Notes: generated from the sequence alone by a model not told the origin. A stretch of 64,000 bases of DNA from Lysinibacillus sphaericus (GCF_001629735.1 NZ_CP015224.1:868001-932000); one strand, 5' to 3'. Positions 53,185 through 63,374 are shown, counted from the first letter of the stretch. Numbers and translations: made by a program.

Positions 53185-54864
53185 ATGAAAAAAGACGTTT
53201 TTGCTGTAGAGATTATTCAGGATTCATTGCTAGCCATAGGGGATGAAATGTTTGTCGCTCTAGCGCGCTCTTCTATGAGTCCCGTAATCTATGAAGTATT
53301 AGACTATGCTTGTGGTTTAACAGATGCACAGGGGAACTTAATTAGCCAAGGAAATGGTGTTACAAGCTTTATTGGTATGCTAAGTCCAATGGTGCAGAGA
53401 GTAATTGAAAAATTCGATAATGGTCAAAGGTTGCATGAGGGCGATGTCATTATTATTAATGACCCGTATGTAGGGGGAGGCTCGCATTTATCAGATGTTG
53501 GTTTAGTGCTTCCCATCTTTTATCAAGGTGAAATTATTGCTTACTCTGCCAATAAAGCACACTGGACAGAGGTAGGGGGCATGGACCCTGGTTCATTTAC
53601 AAGTAATTCTAATGAAATTTATCAGGAAGGTCTACAACTGCCTGGTGTCAAACTTTATCATAAAGGTGAATTGAACGAAGCCATTTATGAGATTATTTCT
53701 ACAAATGTTCGTTTACCAGAGCTATCTATCGGCGATATGTTTGCACAAGTGGCCGCCTTAAAAACAGGCGAAAAGCGAATCACAGAGCTTTGTCAAAAGT
53801 TTGGTGCTGAATCGGTGAAATTGTCGATTCAAAAATTATTGGACAAAGGTGAAAAAATTGTAGAGCTAGAGCTGCAGCATTTGCCTAAAGGTAAGTTTTA
53901 TGCAGAGGACTTTATTGAGGGAGATCCATTAAAGGGTGGACCATACCCGATTAAAGTGAAAGTAACGATTAGTGATGAAGAATTTATTTGTGATTTTAGA
54001 GGCTCCCACCCAGCGGTAAATGTGCCAGTAAACTGCTCCAAATTTGGTTTAATGGCAAGTGTGCGTGTGATGTTCCTAGCATTACTAGGTGATATAGATG
54101 TCATTAATGAGGGAGTCTTTAAACGCTTAACTATTTTAACGGATGAAAATTCCATTGTCTCGGCTAAGCGCCCACATCCTGTATCCATGAATTTTGAGGC
54201 ACGTATTGGGGCGGCTGATTTAATTTGGAAAGCACTTGCGCCACATTTACCAGAAAGATTATCTGCTGGACATTTACAATCCGTTTGTACATTTATTCTA
54301 ACAGGTAAAAATCCTGAAAATGATGAGTCCTTCCTTATCGTTGAACCATCTGTTGGTGGTTGGGGAGCATCAAATGATGAAGATGGTCAAAGCGGGCAAT
54401 ATTGTATGGGAGACGGTGAAACCTATAATTTACCTGTTGAAATTGCAGAAACGAAATATGGCATTCAAATTGATGAATATAGCTTAAACTGTGACGGTGC
54501 AGGTACAGGCCAATTTAGAGGTGGCTTAGGTGTACGCCGTGTCTATACAATTAATAATGATGGTCAAAAGGTTTCAGTCAACTTAGGGAGACACCAATTC
54601 GCTCCATTCGGTTTAAGTGGAGGAGGCGAAGGCTCTCATAACTATTTAATCGTTCATAAAAAGGATGGCTCTACGATTGGACCAGTTGGCGTACTAGCCA
54701 ATTATGAATTGCAAAAAGGCGATCGTATTGAGCTTGTTACAGCAACAGGTGGTGGCTATGGAAATCCACTTGAAAGAAGTAAAGAGGCTATTGAGCGTGA
54801 TGTGTTAAATGAATATATTTCGGTAGAAGTAGCGAAAAAGCATTACGGTTATCAAAACGCTTAA
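53185..54864 (+). CDS. hyuB: Hydantoinase B/oxoprolinase family subunit B
   Basis: This 559-residue HyuB-type subunit has the YEVLDYACGLTDAQGNLISQG start region, INDPYVGGGSHLSDV with conserved Asp/His, HWTEVGGMDPGS and the C-terminal GGGYGNPLERS. It starts 3 bases after hyuA and forms the catalytic partner for ring opening of a cyclic amide. Substrate cannot be chosen between hydantoin, oxoproline and others from sequence alone. Confidence 0.9.
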   Translation: MKKDVFAVEIIQDSLLAIGDEMFVALARSSMSPVIYEVLDYACGLTDAQGNLISQGNGVTSFIGMLSPMVQRVIEKFDNGQRLHEGDVIIINDPYVGGGSHLSDVGLVLPIFYQGEIIAYSANKAHWTEVGGMDPGSFTSNSNEIYQEGLQLPGVKLYHKGELNEAIYEIISTNVRLPELSIGDMFAQVAALKTGEKRITELCQKFGAESVKLSIQKLLDKGEKIVELELQHLPKGKFYAEDFIEGDPLKGGPYPIKVKVTISDEEFICDFRGSHPAVNVPVNCSKFGLMASVRVMFLALLGDIDVINEGVFKRLTILTDENSIVSAKRPHPVSMNFEARIGAADLIWKALAPHLPERLSAGHLQSVCTFILTGKNPENDESFLIVEPSVGGWGASNDEDGQSGQYCMGDGETYNLPVEIAETKYGIQIDEYSLNCDGAGTGQFRGGLGVRRVYTINNDGQKVSVNLGRHQFAPFGLSGGGEGSHNYLIVHKKDGSTIGPVGVLANYELQKGDRIELVTATGGGYGNPLERSKEAIERDVLNEYISVEVAKKHYGYQNA

Positions 54865-54876
54865 AGGGAGAAATAT

Positions 54877-55629
54877 ATGACTGTCAAGACATTAAAAAAC
54901 TCATTAGATATACTAGAGTGTTTTGCGACGACAGAAAATGCATTAGGTGTTCGTGAAATTTCGCGCATGATGAAAATGCCGACAAGTGTCGTACAAAGAG
55001 CCATTAATACATTTACAGAAACGGGTTATTTATTACAGGATGAAGGTACAAAAAAGTATAAATTAGGCTACAAAATGTTCCTTTTTTATGATGTGCTCTC
55101 ACATACAATGGACCCACACTCGACTATTTATGAATTAATGCAAAATCTTGCAAGTGAAATAAACGAATCGGTATTTCTCACTTACATGGACAATGAATAT
55201 GGTGTCACAACAAAAATTGCCGAAAGTAATAAAAATGTAAAGTATGCGGTGTCTTTAGGAACTAAGACACCCCTTTACATCGGTGCTTCCTGTAAAGTCA
55301 TGTTCGCCTTTTTAGAAGAGGATAGACAGCTTGAATTAATAGCTTTTTTTCAAAACAAGCAATCGAAAGAGGAGCATATGGAATTTTTTGAGACATTAAG
55401 GGAAGAGCTACAAAGTATACGCCAACAAAAATGGTGTATAACCGTTGGTGAATACAATGAACACGCTTTTGGCATCAGTGTACCGTTATTCAACTATAAA
55501 AAAGAAATTATCGCATCTCTTACAATTTCTGGATTAGTATATGATATAGATGATCAAAGGGAGAAATATATGCTTGACCAGTTAGTAAAAGTAGTTCAAC
55601 AGATACAATCGCATATTTCAAAACTATAA
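54877..55629 (+). CDS. IclR-family transcriptional regulator
   Basis: This 250-residue protein has an N-terminal winged HTH (LGVREISRMMKMPTSVVQRAINTFTETGYL) and the GAF-like effector domain with a SLGTKTPLYIGASCKVMFAFL pocket motif. AAAGGGAG precedes the ATG. It lies inside the hyu operon and should sense its substrate or product. Confidence 0.9.
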   Translation: MTVKTLKNSLDILECFATTENALGVREISRMMKMPTSVVQRAINTFTETGYLLQDEGTKKYKLGYKMFLFYDVLSHTMDPHSTIYELMQNLASEINESVFLTYMDNEYGVTTKIAESNKNVKYAVSLGTKTPLYIGASCKVMFAFLEEDRQLELIAFFQNKQSKEEHMEFFETLREELQSIRQQKWCITVGEYNEHAFGISVPLFNYKKEIIASLTISGLVYDIDDQREKYMLDQLVKVVQQIQSHISKL

Positions 55630-55651
55630 CAGCAATAGGGGAGCTGACAGT

Positions 55652-57226
55652 ATGAATAATAAAGTATTACACCCACGGGCTTTGGAGCCTATGACTCTAC
55701 TCATGATTGTCTTTACATCTGTAGTTGGGGCTATTATCGGGATACAGCTGATTACAACTTTAGGGATTTCTGCTAATACGTCTATCGTAGGGGCAATATT
55801 TGCGATGATTCTAGGAAGAATCCCAATTGGCAAGCTCATTGCATTTAAATCTGTGCATAGACAAAATATAATCCAAACGGCCATTTCAGCCGCAACATTT
55901 AGTGCAGCGAGTAGCTTAATGCTGCCAATTGGTATTCCCTATGTTTTGGGCTATGAAAATTTAGTATTACCTTTGTTTATCGGTGTTATTTTAGCGATGT
56001 TTGTGGATGCTTTATTATTATATAAATTTTTTGATACAAAGATTTTCCCAGCAACAGGTACTTGGCCACCAGGGATTGCAACTGCTGAAGCTATTAAAGC
56101 GGGCGATAAAGGTGGTAAAAATGCCAAAGTATTAATCGGTGGTGTGTTAATTGGTATTGTGGGGTCTGTTCTTAAAATTCCAATGTCAGCTTTTGGGGTA
56201 GCGTTTATTGGCAATATTTGGGCACTAACAATGTTTGGGGTTGGGCTTCTACTAAGAGGCTATTCTGTTCAATTATTTAATGTCGACTTAAATGCTTATT
56301 ATATTCCGCATGGGGTTATGATTGGTGCTGGGATTGTGGCACTTTTCCAAGTAGCCTTTGCTTTACTAAATAAAAAATCGATTAAAAAGTCAGAAGAGTT
56401 AATCTATTCAAAGGGTGCAAAAGAAATTCGCCAAGCCTTTGGTATTGGGTTTATTGCTTATTTAGCCATTGCCTTATTAATCGCTGTTTTAGGCGGTATT
56501 ATCACACATATGTCATTTGGGATGCTAATAGGATTCATCCTCTTTGCCACAATCGCAGCATTTGTCCATGAGCTTATCGTTGGTATTGCGGCCATGCATG
56601 CGGGTTGGTTCCCAGCGTTTGCAGTGGCATTTATTACATTGATTGTTGGTATTTTAATAGGCTTCCCTGCACCAGCTCTTGCTTTGTTAGCAGGTTATAG
56701 TGCAGCTACAGGGGTTGCATTTGCGGATATGGGCTATGATTTAAAAACTGGTTTTATTCTGCGTGGAAATGGTAGTGATCCGGCACTAGAAAAAGAAGGG
56801 CGCAAACAGCAAATGATCGCTGGTATGTTGGCGTTCTCCATTTCTGCTATTGTTGTTTTACTATCCTACAAATCATATTTTGCACAAGATTTAGTAGCTC
56901 CTGTTAACCATGTTTATGCGGCAACTATTCAATCTGGGGTTACAGGGGATGTGGCGAAACAACTAATGATTTGGGCAATTCCAGGGGCATTGATCCAATT
57001 GATTGGTGGCTCGAAACGACAAATGGGTATTCTTTTTGCTACAGGTTTATTACTGATCAATCCGATTGCTGGATGGGCAGTATTAGCAGGTATCTTACTT
57101 CGTGTAATTTTCACGTATGTAACGAAAGGTAAGAGAGAATCTGAAATGACTGTCTTTGCAGCAGGTGTTATTGCTGGGGATGCTTTATATAGCTTCTTCT
57201 CTTCTATTCTAAAAATAGGGAAATAG
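55652..57226 (+). CDS. OPT-family transporter
   Basis: This 524-residue protein has about 14 TM segments. OPT-family signatures include FPATGTWPPGIATAEAI, GYSVQLFNVDLNAYYIPHG and the C-terminal INPIAGWAVLAGILLRV. Family members import oligopeptides or metal chelates with protons. Inside this operon it probably imports the compound that HyuAB hydrolyses, such as a small (possibly cyclic) peptide. GGGGAG precedes the ATG, and the gene follows iclR by 22 bases. Confidence 0.85.
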   Translation: MNNKVLHPRALEPMTLLMIVFTSVVGAIIGIQLITTLGISANTSIVGAIFAMILGRIPIGKLIAFKSVHRQNIIQTAISAATFSAASSLMLPIGIPYVLGYENLVLPLFIGVILAMFVDALLLYKFFDTKIFPATGTWPPGIATAEAIKAGDKGGKNAKVLIGGVLIGIVGSVLKIPMSAFGVAFIGNIWALTMFGVGLLLRGYSVQLFNVDLNAYYIPHGVMIGAGIVALFQVAFALLNKKSIKKSEELIYSKGAKEIRQAFGIGFIAYLAIALLIAVLGGIITHMSFGMLIGFILFATIAAFVHELIVGIAAMHAGWFPAFAVAFITLIVGILIGFPAPALALLAGYSAATGVAFADMGYDLKTGFILRGNGSDPALEKEGRKQQMIAGMLAFSISAIVVLLSYKSYFAQDLVAPVNHVYAATIQSGVTGDVAKQLMIWAIPGALIQLIGGSKRQMGILFATGLLLINPIAGWAVLAGILLRVIFTYVTKGKRESEMTVFAAGVIAGDALYSFFSSILKIGK

Positions 57227-57241
57227 AAAGGGTCATGCTCG

Positions 57242-58285
57242 ATGACAAAAGTATTAACGTATGAGGATGGGATTGCTGCTGTGTATGGAGGAGCAATCCT
57301 TGGCGGAGGCGGAGGTGGCCTCTTAGAGGAAGGACTTAAACTGGTGAAGGAAATCTTTGCAGCCGGAGAACCTCAAATAATCGATATAACAGAATTAGAT
57401 GATGAGGATTTAGTAGCGTGTGTGGCAATGGTAGGCGCACCTTCAGCAGCCGAACAATATATTTCGAACGAACAGCTTTGCTGGAGTTATCGCCAGATGA
57501 ATGCACATACCAATCATCGTCTAAAAGGCATCATCACAAATGAAAATGGTGCCATCACAACGATTAATGGTTGGTTGCAGTCTGTGTTATTACATGTGCC
57601 CGTCGTGGATGCTCCATGTAATGGGCGGGCACATCCAACAGGTATTATGGGATCTCTAAATCTCCATGAACAACAAGACTATCAATCTGTACAATTTTAC
57701 GCAGGTGGCAAAGATGATTTTGCGGTTAAAGGGTTTGTGGAGGGGCATCTACAAAATACGGCTAAAACAGCCCGACAAGCGTCTATTTTAGCTGGAGGAT
57801 TAGTAGGCGTAACGAGGAATCCCGTGACCATAGAGTATTTACAGAAACATGGTGCACCGAATGCTATTACAATGGCTATTGAGCTTGGCTATCATTTCCT
57901 CAGGGGACAAACCTTTGATGAAAAAATGTCCAATATTTTACAACTGTTGAATGGGGAGCATATTGTTTCGGGCGAGGTAAAAAATTATGTATTAACGAAG
58001 GAAAATGGCTTTGATGTAGGGAAATTATCCGTTGGGGATTACCATTTGACTTTCTGGAATGAATATATGACGTTATCGAAAGAAGGGCAGTTACAATCAA
58101 AATTTCCAGATCTTATGATGACATTCGATACGGAAAAGATGTTGCCAGTTCCAAGTGCGAGTATAAAAGAAGGAATGCAAGTAGCGGTCATCCATGTGGA
58201 TCAATCTCATTTAAAATTAAGTTCAACGATGGAAAATCAAGAGCTGTTAAAAGAAATTGATGAGGTCATCAAGGGTGTGATGTAA
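57242..58285 (+). CDS. DUF917-family protein
   Basis: This 347-residue protein has the DUF917 start (YEDGIAAVYGGAILGGGGGG) and the conserved VDAPCNGRAHPTG and ILAGGLVGVTRNP blocks. DUF917 proteins are regularly encoded beside HyuA-type subunits and some are fused to them, so it is likely an accessory or third subunit of the hydrolase. GAAAGGGT precedes the ATG, 15 bases after the transporter stop. It is the last gene of the operon. Confidence 0.87.
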   Translation: MTKVLTYEDGIAAVYGGAILGGGGGGLLEEGLKLVKEIFAAGEPQIIDITELDDEDLVACVAMVGAPSAAEQYISNEQLCWSYRQMNAHTNHRLKGIITNENGAITTINGWLQSVLLHVPVVDAPCNGRAHPTGIMGSLNLHEQQDYQSVQFYAGGKDDFAVKGFVEGHLQNTAKTARQASILAGGLVGVTRNPVTIEYLQKHGAPNAITMAIELGYHFLRGQTFDEKMSNILQLLNGEHIVSGEVKNYVLTKENGFDVGKLSVGDYHLTFWNEYMTLSKEGQLQSKFPDLMMTFDTEKMLPVPSASIKEGMQVAVIHVDQSHLKLSSTMENQELLKEIDEVIKGVM

Positions 58286-58314
58286 GAGTTACTTTTAAAT
58301 AGTAAAATAAATAA

Positions 58315-58361
58315 TAAAAGCTGCCATCATCTACATGACTGTAAGATGGGCAGCTTTTATT
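58315..58361 (+). terminator. Terminator of the hyu operon
   Basis: AAAAGCTGCCATC pairs with GATGGGCAGCTTTT. Confidence 0.9.
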
Positions 58362-58973
58362 TGTCCTTCAGCGGGAAGGTATTACATGTTATCACAATCG
58401 TTCCTACTTCCTTTATAGCTTCTTACAATTTGGGTTTACAGAATCTTCATTGTGTTTGTACGACTCATGTATGTGGTTTCATAAACTGGCAGTCATCATC
58501 GTGTACGATTTTCATTAAAGGGAGGAGCTACGTTCATACAACTAGAAGAAGGTAACAACCAATAACGAAAAACAATTACACATGGCGTCCATTTAATGAT
58601 AACCTTTTGGTCGTAAAAACAACTAACTTGTTGTTCACAATTTTCTGCTGTACATAGTGCTATGCGGGTTAAACAAAGAATTTCTAAGGGAAAGTGTTCA
58701 CTTTTATTTGTTTGATGATTGGTTTTCTTTACTTATGTCATCTTGCAAACATACTATTCAATTGTAAGCCCGCTGAAGTTGATATTCATACTGTCAAACA
58801 CATAGCTGTTTGTACAAAGCCGAAAAATATGAGGTACAGAACAAATTGTTTGTTCTGCACGTTTATCTTATAATATTCTGAAAAATTAGTCAATTAAAAA
58901 GCTATTGATTTTTTATTTTTCGTGAGTGCTATAAATACAGTATAATCGTGTAGGAAGGGAATGAGTTTGAACT
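58362..58973. other. Intergenic region with a 9-bp inverted repeat
   Basis: There is no convincing gene in about 600 bases. At 58837-58857 CAGAACAAA and TTTGTTCTG form a perfect inverted repeat around TTG, about 115 bases before the HD gene; it could be an operator. Confidence 0.45.
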
Positions 58974-59588
58974 ATGGATCATTTAATGAGTAAAGTACGA
59001 GAAATTTATGAACAGTTTGACGCCAGCCATGATTTTCAGCATATTGAGCGTGTCTATCAAAATGCGCTAGCGATCTTACATACAGAACCAGCAGCCGATG
59101 CCGAGGTTGTTAAAATTGCGGTGCTGTTACATGATGTGAGCGACAAAAAGTATACCGATAGTAAGGAACAGGAGGAACAGCTCATTGCAGAGCTCCCTGT
59201 TAGCGAAGAAAAAAAGCAACATATTCGAGATTGTATTGCACAAGTATCGTTTAATGGTGGAAATGAGCTAGTGGCTACATCTTTGGAAGCAAAAATCGTT
59301 CGCGATGCAGACCGTTTAGATGCGATTGGAGCAATTGGCATCGCACGAACATTTGCCTATGGTGGTGCGAAAGGCCGCAAGCTTTATGATAAGGATGAAG
59401 AAGCACGCACACATATGTCAGAATCCGAATATCGTCAAAAAAATACGTCATCTGTCACTCACTTTTACGAAAAGCTATTGCTGCTAAAGGATTTAATGGT
59501 AACGGAAAAGGGCAAGCAAATGGCACTTGAACGTCATCAATTTATGGAAAGCTTTTTACAGCAATTGCAACATGAAATAGGTCAATAG
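58974..59588 (+). CDS. HD-domain phosphohydrolase
   Basis: This 204-residue protein has HDFQH (19-23), the HD pair in LLHDVSD (53-54) and the distal RDADRLDAIG Asp near 117, which complete a metal-binding HD site (YedJ/YpgQ-like). Family members hydrolyse nucleotides or phosphate esters. The ribosome site is weak (AAGGGAATG, distant); an ATG at 58986 is an alternative start. It ends in a terminator. Confidence 0.85.
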   Translation: MDHLMSKVREIYEQFDASHDFQHIERVYQNALAILHTEPAADAEVVKIAVLLHDVSDKKYTDSKEQEEQLIAELPVSEEKKQHIRDCIAQVSFNGGNELVATSLEAKIVRDADRLDAIGAIGIARTFAYGGAKGRKLYDKDEEARTHMSESEYRQKNTSSVTHFYEKLLLLKDLMVTEKGKQMALERHQFMESFLQQLQHEIGQ

Positions 59589-59591
59589 CAT

Positions 59592-59627
59592 AAAGCACCG
59601 CCCTCAATGGAAGGGAGGTGCTTTTAT
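59592..59627 (+). terminator. Terminator after the HD gene
   Basis: AAAGCACC and GGTGCTTT arms with inner CCCT/AGGG pairing. Confidence 0.88.
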
Positions 59628-59836
59628 GTGATGTTCGGGTATTTCTTTCGTAGTATTAAAAATAGGAAGAGATTGTTCAGCCCTATAAAAATTAAAAAAT
59701 AGTTTCCCCTTCAATCCACTGCGTTTGTTCATATTTTTTTCTTTAATGAATACAAATTTTCGATATATAGAAATAAATTAATTACGACAGCAAATTCCAT
59801 TTAGTTGATGATAGTGGGGTGGTAGACATAACCATT
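59628..59836. other. Intergenic region
   Basis: AT-rich spacer, nothing recognised. Confidence 0.4.
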
Positions 59837-59978
59837 TTATTGTGATGGAAAGTTTTTTTCGATGAAATCTGCAATACTTGCATATTGGGCGATTTCATAG
59901 TCAGTAAATCGTAATGAATCGTCCGAACTCTCTTCTATAATTAGGAATCATAACAATAAACTTGGAAATTTTCATCAT
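59837..59978 (-). pseudogene. Small frameshifted gene of unknown function
   Basis: A good AAAGGAG site precedes MMKISKFIVMIP on the minus strand, but the frame stops after about 25 codons. One base further the frame reads IIEESSDDSLRF, then YEIAQYASIADFIEKNF, ending in Gln and stop. Joined by a one-base shift near 59940 this is one protein of about 46 residues. No family was recognised. The rest of the gap up to 60308 has an open stretch reading FVQQIHQKGKAAERAELEQK near 60068 that may be another remnant. Confidence 0.45.
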
Positions 59979-60308
59979 GTTACTCCTTTATATTAACTTG
60001 GAATAGTATGTTACACTACTGTTTTAAACTTCTGAAATGGTAATTTATACTAATATACTACCGATTTTGTACAACAAATTCATCAAAAGGGGAAAGCTGC
60101 TGAACGAGCAGAACTAGAACAAAAGATCATCAAATTTCCGTGTATTTACAGGAGAATGGGAACGTCATTAGGACAAATTGTTGATAGTTTGTTGTTCTTT
60201 GTTTACCTGTCAATTGATGTTATGATGAATATTGGATATCAATAATCGTCTACATAAAAGTAGTGTGGGCATGAACAATACCTAACATGAAAGAGATGGA
60301 ATAGTGAA

Positions 60309-62195
60309 ATGAGTCATTTAATCGTACAAAATTTAACAAAAACTGTGGGCGATAAAACGCTTTTTGAAAATATTGAATTTACCATTTATGAGGGTGAGCG
60401 AGCTGGCTTAATCGGTATTAATGGTACAGGTAAATCGACCCTGCTGTCGATTTTAGCAGAGGATATCGAAGCGGATACTCTCACTATGGATCGCCCCAAC
60501 AAATACCGTATCGCCTATTTACCACAGGAACCGTCATTTCAATCAGGAGAAACAGTTTTGCAAGCAGTCTTTGCTGGCGATTCACCGGTTTTACAACTGA
60601 ATCGTCAGTATGAGGAAACGGTGGCTGCACTGGCAGTAAATCCAACATCTGAAAGTTTACAAAAGACTTTATTTGGTTTGCAACAGCGTATGGATGAAGA
60701 GCAGGCATGGGATGTCAATGCGCTTGCGAAAACAGCCTTAACAAAGCTAGGCATTGAAACATTTGATAAAGAAGTGCTAACGCTTTCTGGCGGACAGCAA
60801 AAACGAGTGGCATTGGCTAAAGTATTAATTGAACCAGCAGATCTCTACTTATTAGATGAGCCGACCAACCATTTAGATGTGGAGGCAACGGAGTGGCTTC
60901 AAGAGATGGTGCTACGCTTAAAGGGTGCAGTTATTTTTATTACCCATGATCGTTATTTCTTAGATGAATTATCAACACATATTTACGAGCTAGCCGATCA
61001 AACTCTGTATAGACACACCGGAAATTATGGTGATTTTTTAGAGGCCCGTGCCATCCGTGAGGAAATGAAGGCGGCATCTGCTCAGAAGGATCGCAACCGT
61101 TATCGTTCAGAGTTGAAATGGATTCGTCGCGGTGCAAAGGCGCGCTCTACTAAACAAAAAGCGCGTATCCAACGCTTTGAAAAGTTGGAGGAGAATTTAG
61201 AGCGTAAATCAGAGGATGTTTCATTGGAAATGGGACTTGCTACAACCCGTCTTGGGCGCAAAGTACTCGAGGCTGAAAATATTTCGAAAGCATTTGGACA
61301 GCAAAAGATTCTGGATAACTTTTCATTTTTACTCCAGCAAGGTGACCGTATTGGCATAATTGGTGCGAATGGCGTAGGGAAATCTACCTTATTAAAGATG
61401 CTAGCAGGAGAGCTTACACCAGACCAAGGTGAAATTCTTGTTGGATCAACAGTGAAGCTCGCCCATTTCAAGCAAACTTTACCGAAAATGAATGAAAATG
61501 AGCGTATGATTGAATATATACGTGAGGCTTCGAATGATATTACAGATGCAGAGGGTGTACGCTATTCCGCGGCTCAAATGCTAGAGCGATTTTTATTCCC
61601 ACTACATGCACACGGTACACCAATTGGTAAATTATCAGGTGGTGAGCGCAAGCGCCTTCATTTATTACGTTTATTAATGGAGCAGCCTAATGTTTTATTA
61701 TTGGACGAGCCAACCAATGATTTAGATATTGAAACATTAGGTGTGCTTGAGGATTTCATTGAGCATTTCCCTGGCGTAGTCATCACGATTTCCCATGACC
61801 GTTTTTTCCTAGACCGTATTGCGAAAAAGCTATGGATCTTAGATGGAAAAGGGCAGGTTGAGGAAACACTGGATCTTTATAGTGAGTATTTGGAGAAGCG
61901 TGAGCATACTGCAACTGCTAAAGTTGATGCACCGAAAGCTGAAAAGCCGAAGTCTGAAAAACCAAAATCAGACAAGAAAAAGCTATCATTTAAAGAGCAA
62001 AAAGAATGGGAAACGATTGCAGATGATATTGAGAAAGCAGAAGCAGCTATTATGGAGACCGAAGAGGGAATCGCTAATGCTGGTTCAGATTTTACAAAAC
62101 TACAGGAATTAACAGCTAAGCTTGATGAGCTAAATGCACAGTATGAGCATCTGATTGAAAGATGGTCATATTTAGATGAAATTGCTAACGGATAA
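60309..62195 (+). CDS. yfmR: ABC-F family ATPase (YfmR/Uup type)
   Basis: This 628-residue protein with two ABC domains and no membrane segments has Walker A motifs GINGTGKST and GANGVGKST, signatures LSGGQQKR and LSGGERKR, and Walker B LLDEPTNHLD and LLDEPTNDLD. Between them is a basic linker (RSELKWIRRGAKARSTKQKAR). A Lys-rich coiled coil closes the C terminus (about 535-628), as in Uup/YfmR. These proteins act on stalled ribosomes in the cytoplasm. The ribosome site is weak. cvfC follows after 12 bases. Confidence 0.92.
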   Translation: MSHLIVQNLTKTVGDKTLFENIEFTIYEGERAGLIGINGTGKSTLLSILAEDIEADTLTMDRPNKYRIAYLPQEPSFQSGETVLQAVFAGDSPVLQLNRQYEETVAALAVNPTSESLQKTLFGLQQRMDEEQAWDVNALAKTALTKLGIETFDKEVLTLSGGQQKRVALAKVLIEPADLYLLDEPTNHLDVEATEWLQEMVLRLKGAVIFITHDRYFLDELSTHIYELADQTLYRHTGNYGDFLEARAIREEMKAASAQKDRNRYRSELKWIRRGAKARSTKQKARIQRFEKLEENLERKSEDVSLEMGLATTRLGRKVLEAENISKAFGQQKILDNFSFLLQQGDRIGIIGANGVGKSTLLKMLAGELTPDQGEILVGSTVKLAHFKQTLPKMNENERMIEYIREASNDITDAEGVRYSAAQMLERFLFPLHAHGTPIGKLSGGERKRLHLLRLLMEQPNVLLLDEPTNDLDIETLGVLEDFIEHFPGVVITISHDRFFLDRIAKKLWILDGKGQVEETLDLYSEYLEKREHTATAKVDAPKAEKPKSEKPKSDKKKLSFKEQKEWETIADDIEKAEAAIMETEEGIANAGSDFTKLQELTAKLDELNAQYEHLIERWSYLDEIANG

Positions 62196-62207
62196 GGAGC
62201 GATAGAC

Positions 62208-63335
62208 ATGAAGATTATTACAATTGAACCGACACCAAGTCCAAATTCTATGAAGATTGTTGTTGATACAGAGCTACCGTTCGGGAAAAGCTATAATTTT
62301 ACAAAGGATAATAAAGATGAAGCGACTGGCGAAGCAGCAGCTATTTTAGCTATTGAGGGGATAAAGGGCGTTTATCATGTAGCTGATTTCTTTGCGGTGG
62401 AGCGTAATGCAAAATATGCTTGGGAGGGTATTTTAGCAAGTATCCGTCAAGTATTAGGTGAAGACGTTGAAACGCAAGATGAACCAATGGTAGCTAACGA
62501 GTTTTACGGGGAAGTTTATGTCCATGTACAGTTCTATAAGCAAGTACCCCTACAAGTAAAAGTGTTTGATAACCAACGTGAACATCGTATGAGCTGTGGT
62601 GATCGTTTTGTCGAGGCTTTTAACCAAATTATTGAATCAGCAGTAGATGAAAACTATATTTTCCAGCGTAAATGGATTGATTATGGTGTGCGGTATGGTG
62701 AACTAGAAGAAATCGCAGAAGCGGTCAAAAGGGAAATTGATGTCACATATTCTGCAGAACGATTAGCAGAAATTGTAGCTGCGATTAATAATGATGATGA
62801 AAAAGCAATCGTTCCATCCAATAAGCTGAAAATAACAGTGGAACAGTTCCAACAACCAGAATGGGAGAAACGCTTCCAGTTGTTAGACCAAATGGCTGAT
62901 CCGGAGCTGGATGATTTACCATTGTTAGATTTAGCTTTACAGGATGAGCAAATGTCTATTCGTCGTCTAGCAACTGTATATTTAGGGATGGTCGAAGATG
63001 TTACGGTAGTTCCATATTTAGAGAGAGCCCTTCAAGATAAAAGTGCCGCCGTGCGACGTACAGCAGGTGACTGTATGAGCGATCTTGGCTTTGTAGAATT
63101 TGAAGGAGCTATGCAGCAAGCCCTACAAGATAAGAACAAATTGGTACGTTGGCGTGCAGCGATGTATTTATATGAGGTGGGTACAGAACAATCATTACCC
63201 GTATTAAAAGCGGCTGAAGATGATAAAGAATTCGAAGTAAAGCTACAAGTGAAAATGGCCATTGCCCGTATCGAGCAAGGTGAAGAAGCAAAAGGCTCGG
63301 TTTGGAAGCAAATGACCGAATCCCGCCAGCAATAA
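62208..63335 (+). CDS. cvfC: Conserved virulence factor C-type protein (YpgR-like)
   Basis: This 375-residue protein has an Nfu N-terminal-like domain (residues 1-85: ITIEPTPSPNSMKIV, then IEGIKGVYHVADFFAVERN), then a middle domain. HEAT-like repeats follow from about 225 on (LATVYLGMVEDVTVVPYLERAL, then AVRRTAGDCMSDLG). The architecture matches B. subtilis YpgR and staphylococcal CvfC; the exact function is unknown, and the Nfu-like part hints at iron-sulfur matters but lacks the Cys pair. AAGGAGCG precedes the ATG. It is co-transcribed with the ABC-F gene. Confidence 0.85.
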   Translation: MKIITIEPTPSPNSMKIVVDTELPFGKSYNFTKDNKDEATGEAAAILAIEGIKGVYHVADFFAVERNAKYAWEGILASIRQVLGEDVETQDEPMVANEFYGEVYVHVQFYKQVPLQVKVFDNQREHRMSCGDRFVEAFNQIIESAVDENYIFQRKWIDYGVRYGELEEIAEAVKREIDVTYSAERLAEIVAAINNDDEKAIVPSNKLKITVEQFQQPEWEKRFQLLDQMADPELDDLPLLDLALQDEQMSIRRLATVYLGMVEDVTVVPYLERALQDKSAAVRRTAGDCMSDLGFVEFEGAMQQALQDKNKLVRWRAAMYLYEVGTEQSLPVLKAAEDDKEFEVKLQVKMAIARIEQGEEAKGSVWKQMTESRQQ

Positions 63336-63343
63336 TTATGGAA

Positions 63344-63374
63344 GAAAAAAACCAGCAATTGCTGGTTTTTTTAT
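63344..63374 (+). terminator. Terminator after cvfC
   Basis: AAAAAAACCAGCA pairs with TGCTGGTTTTTTT. Confidence 0.9.
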
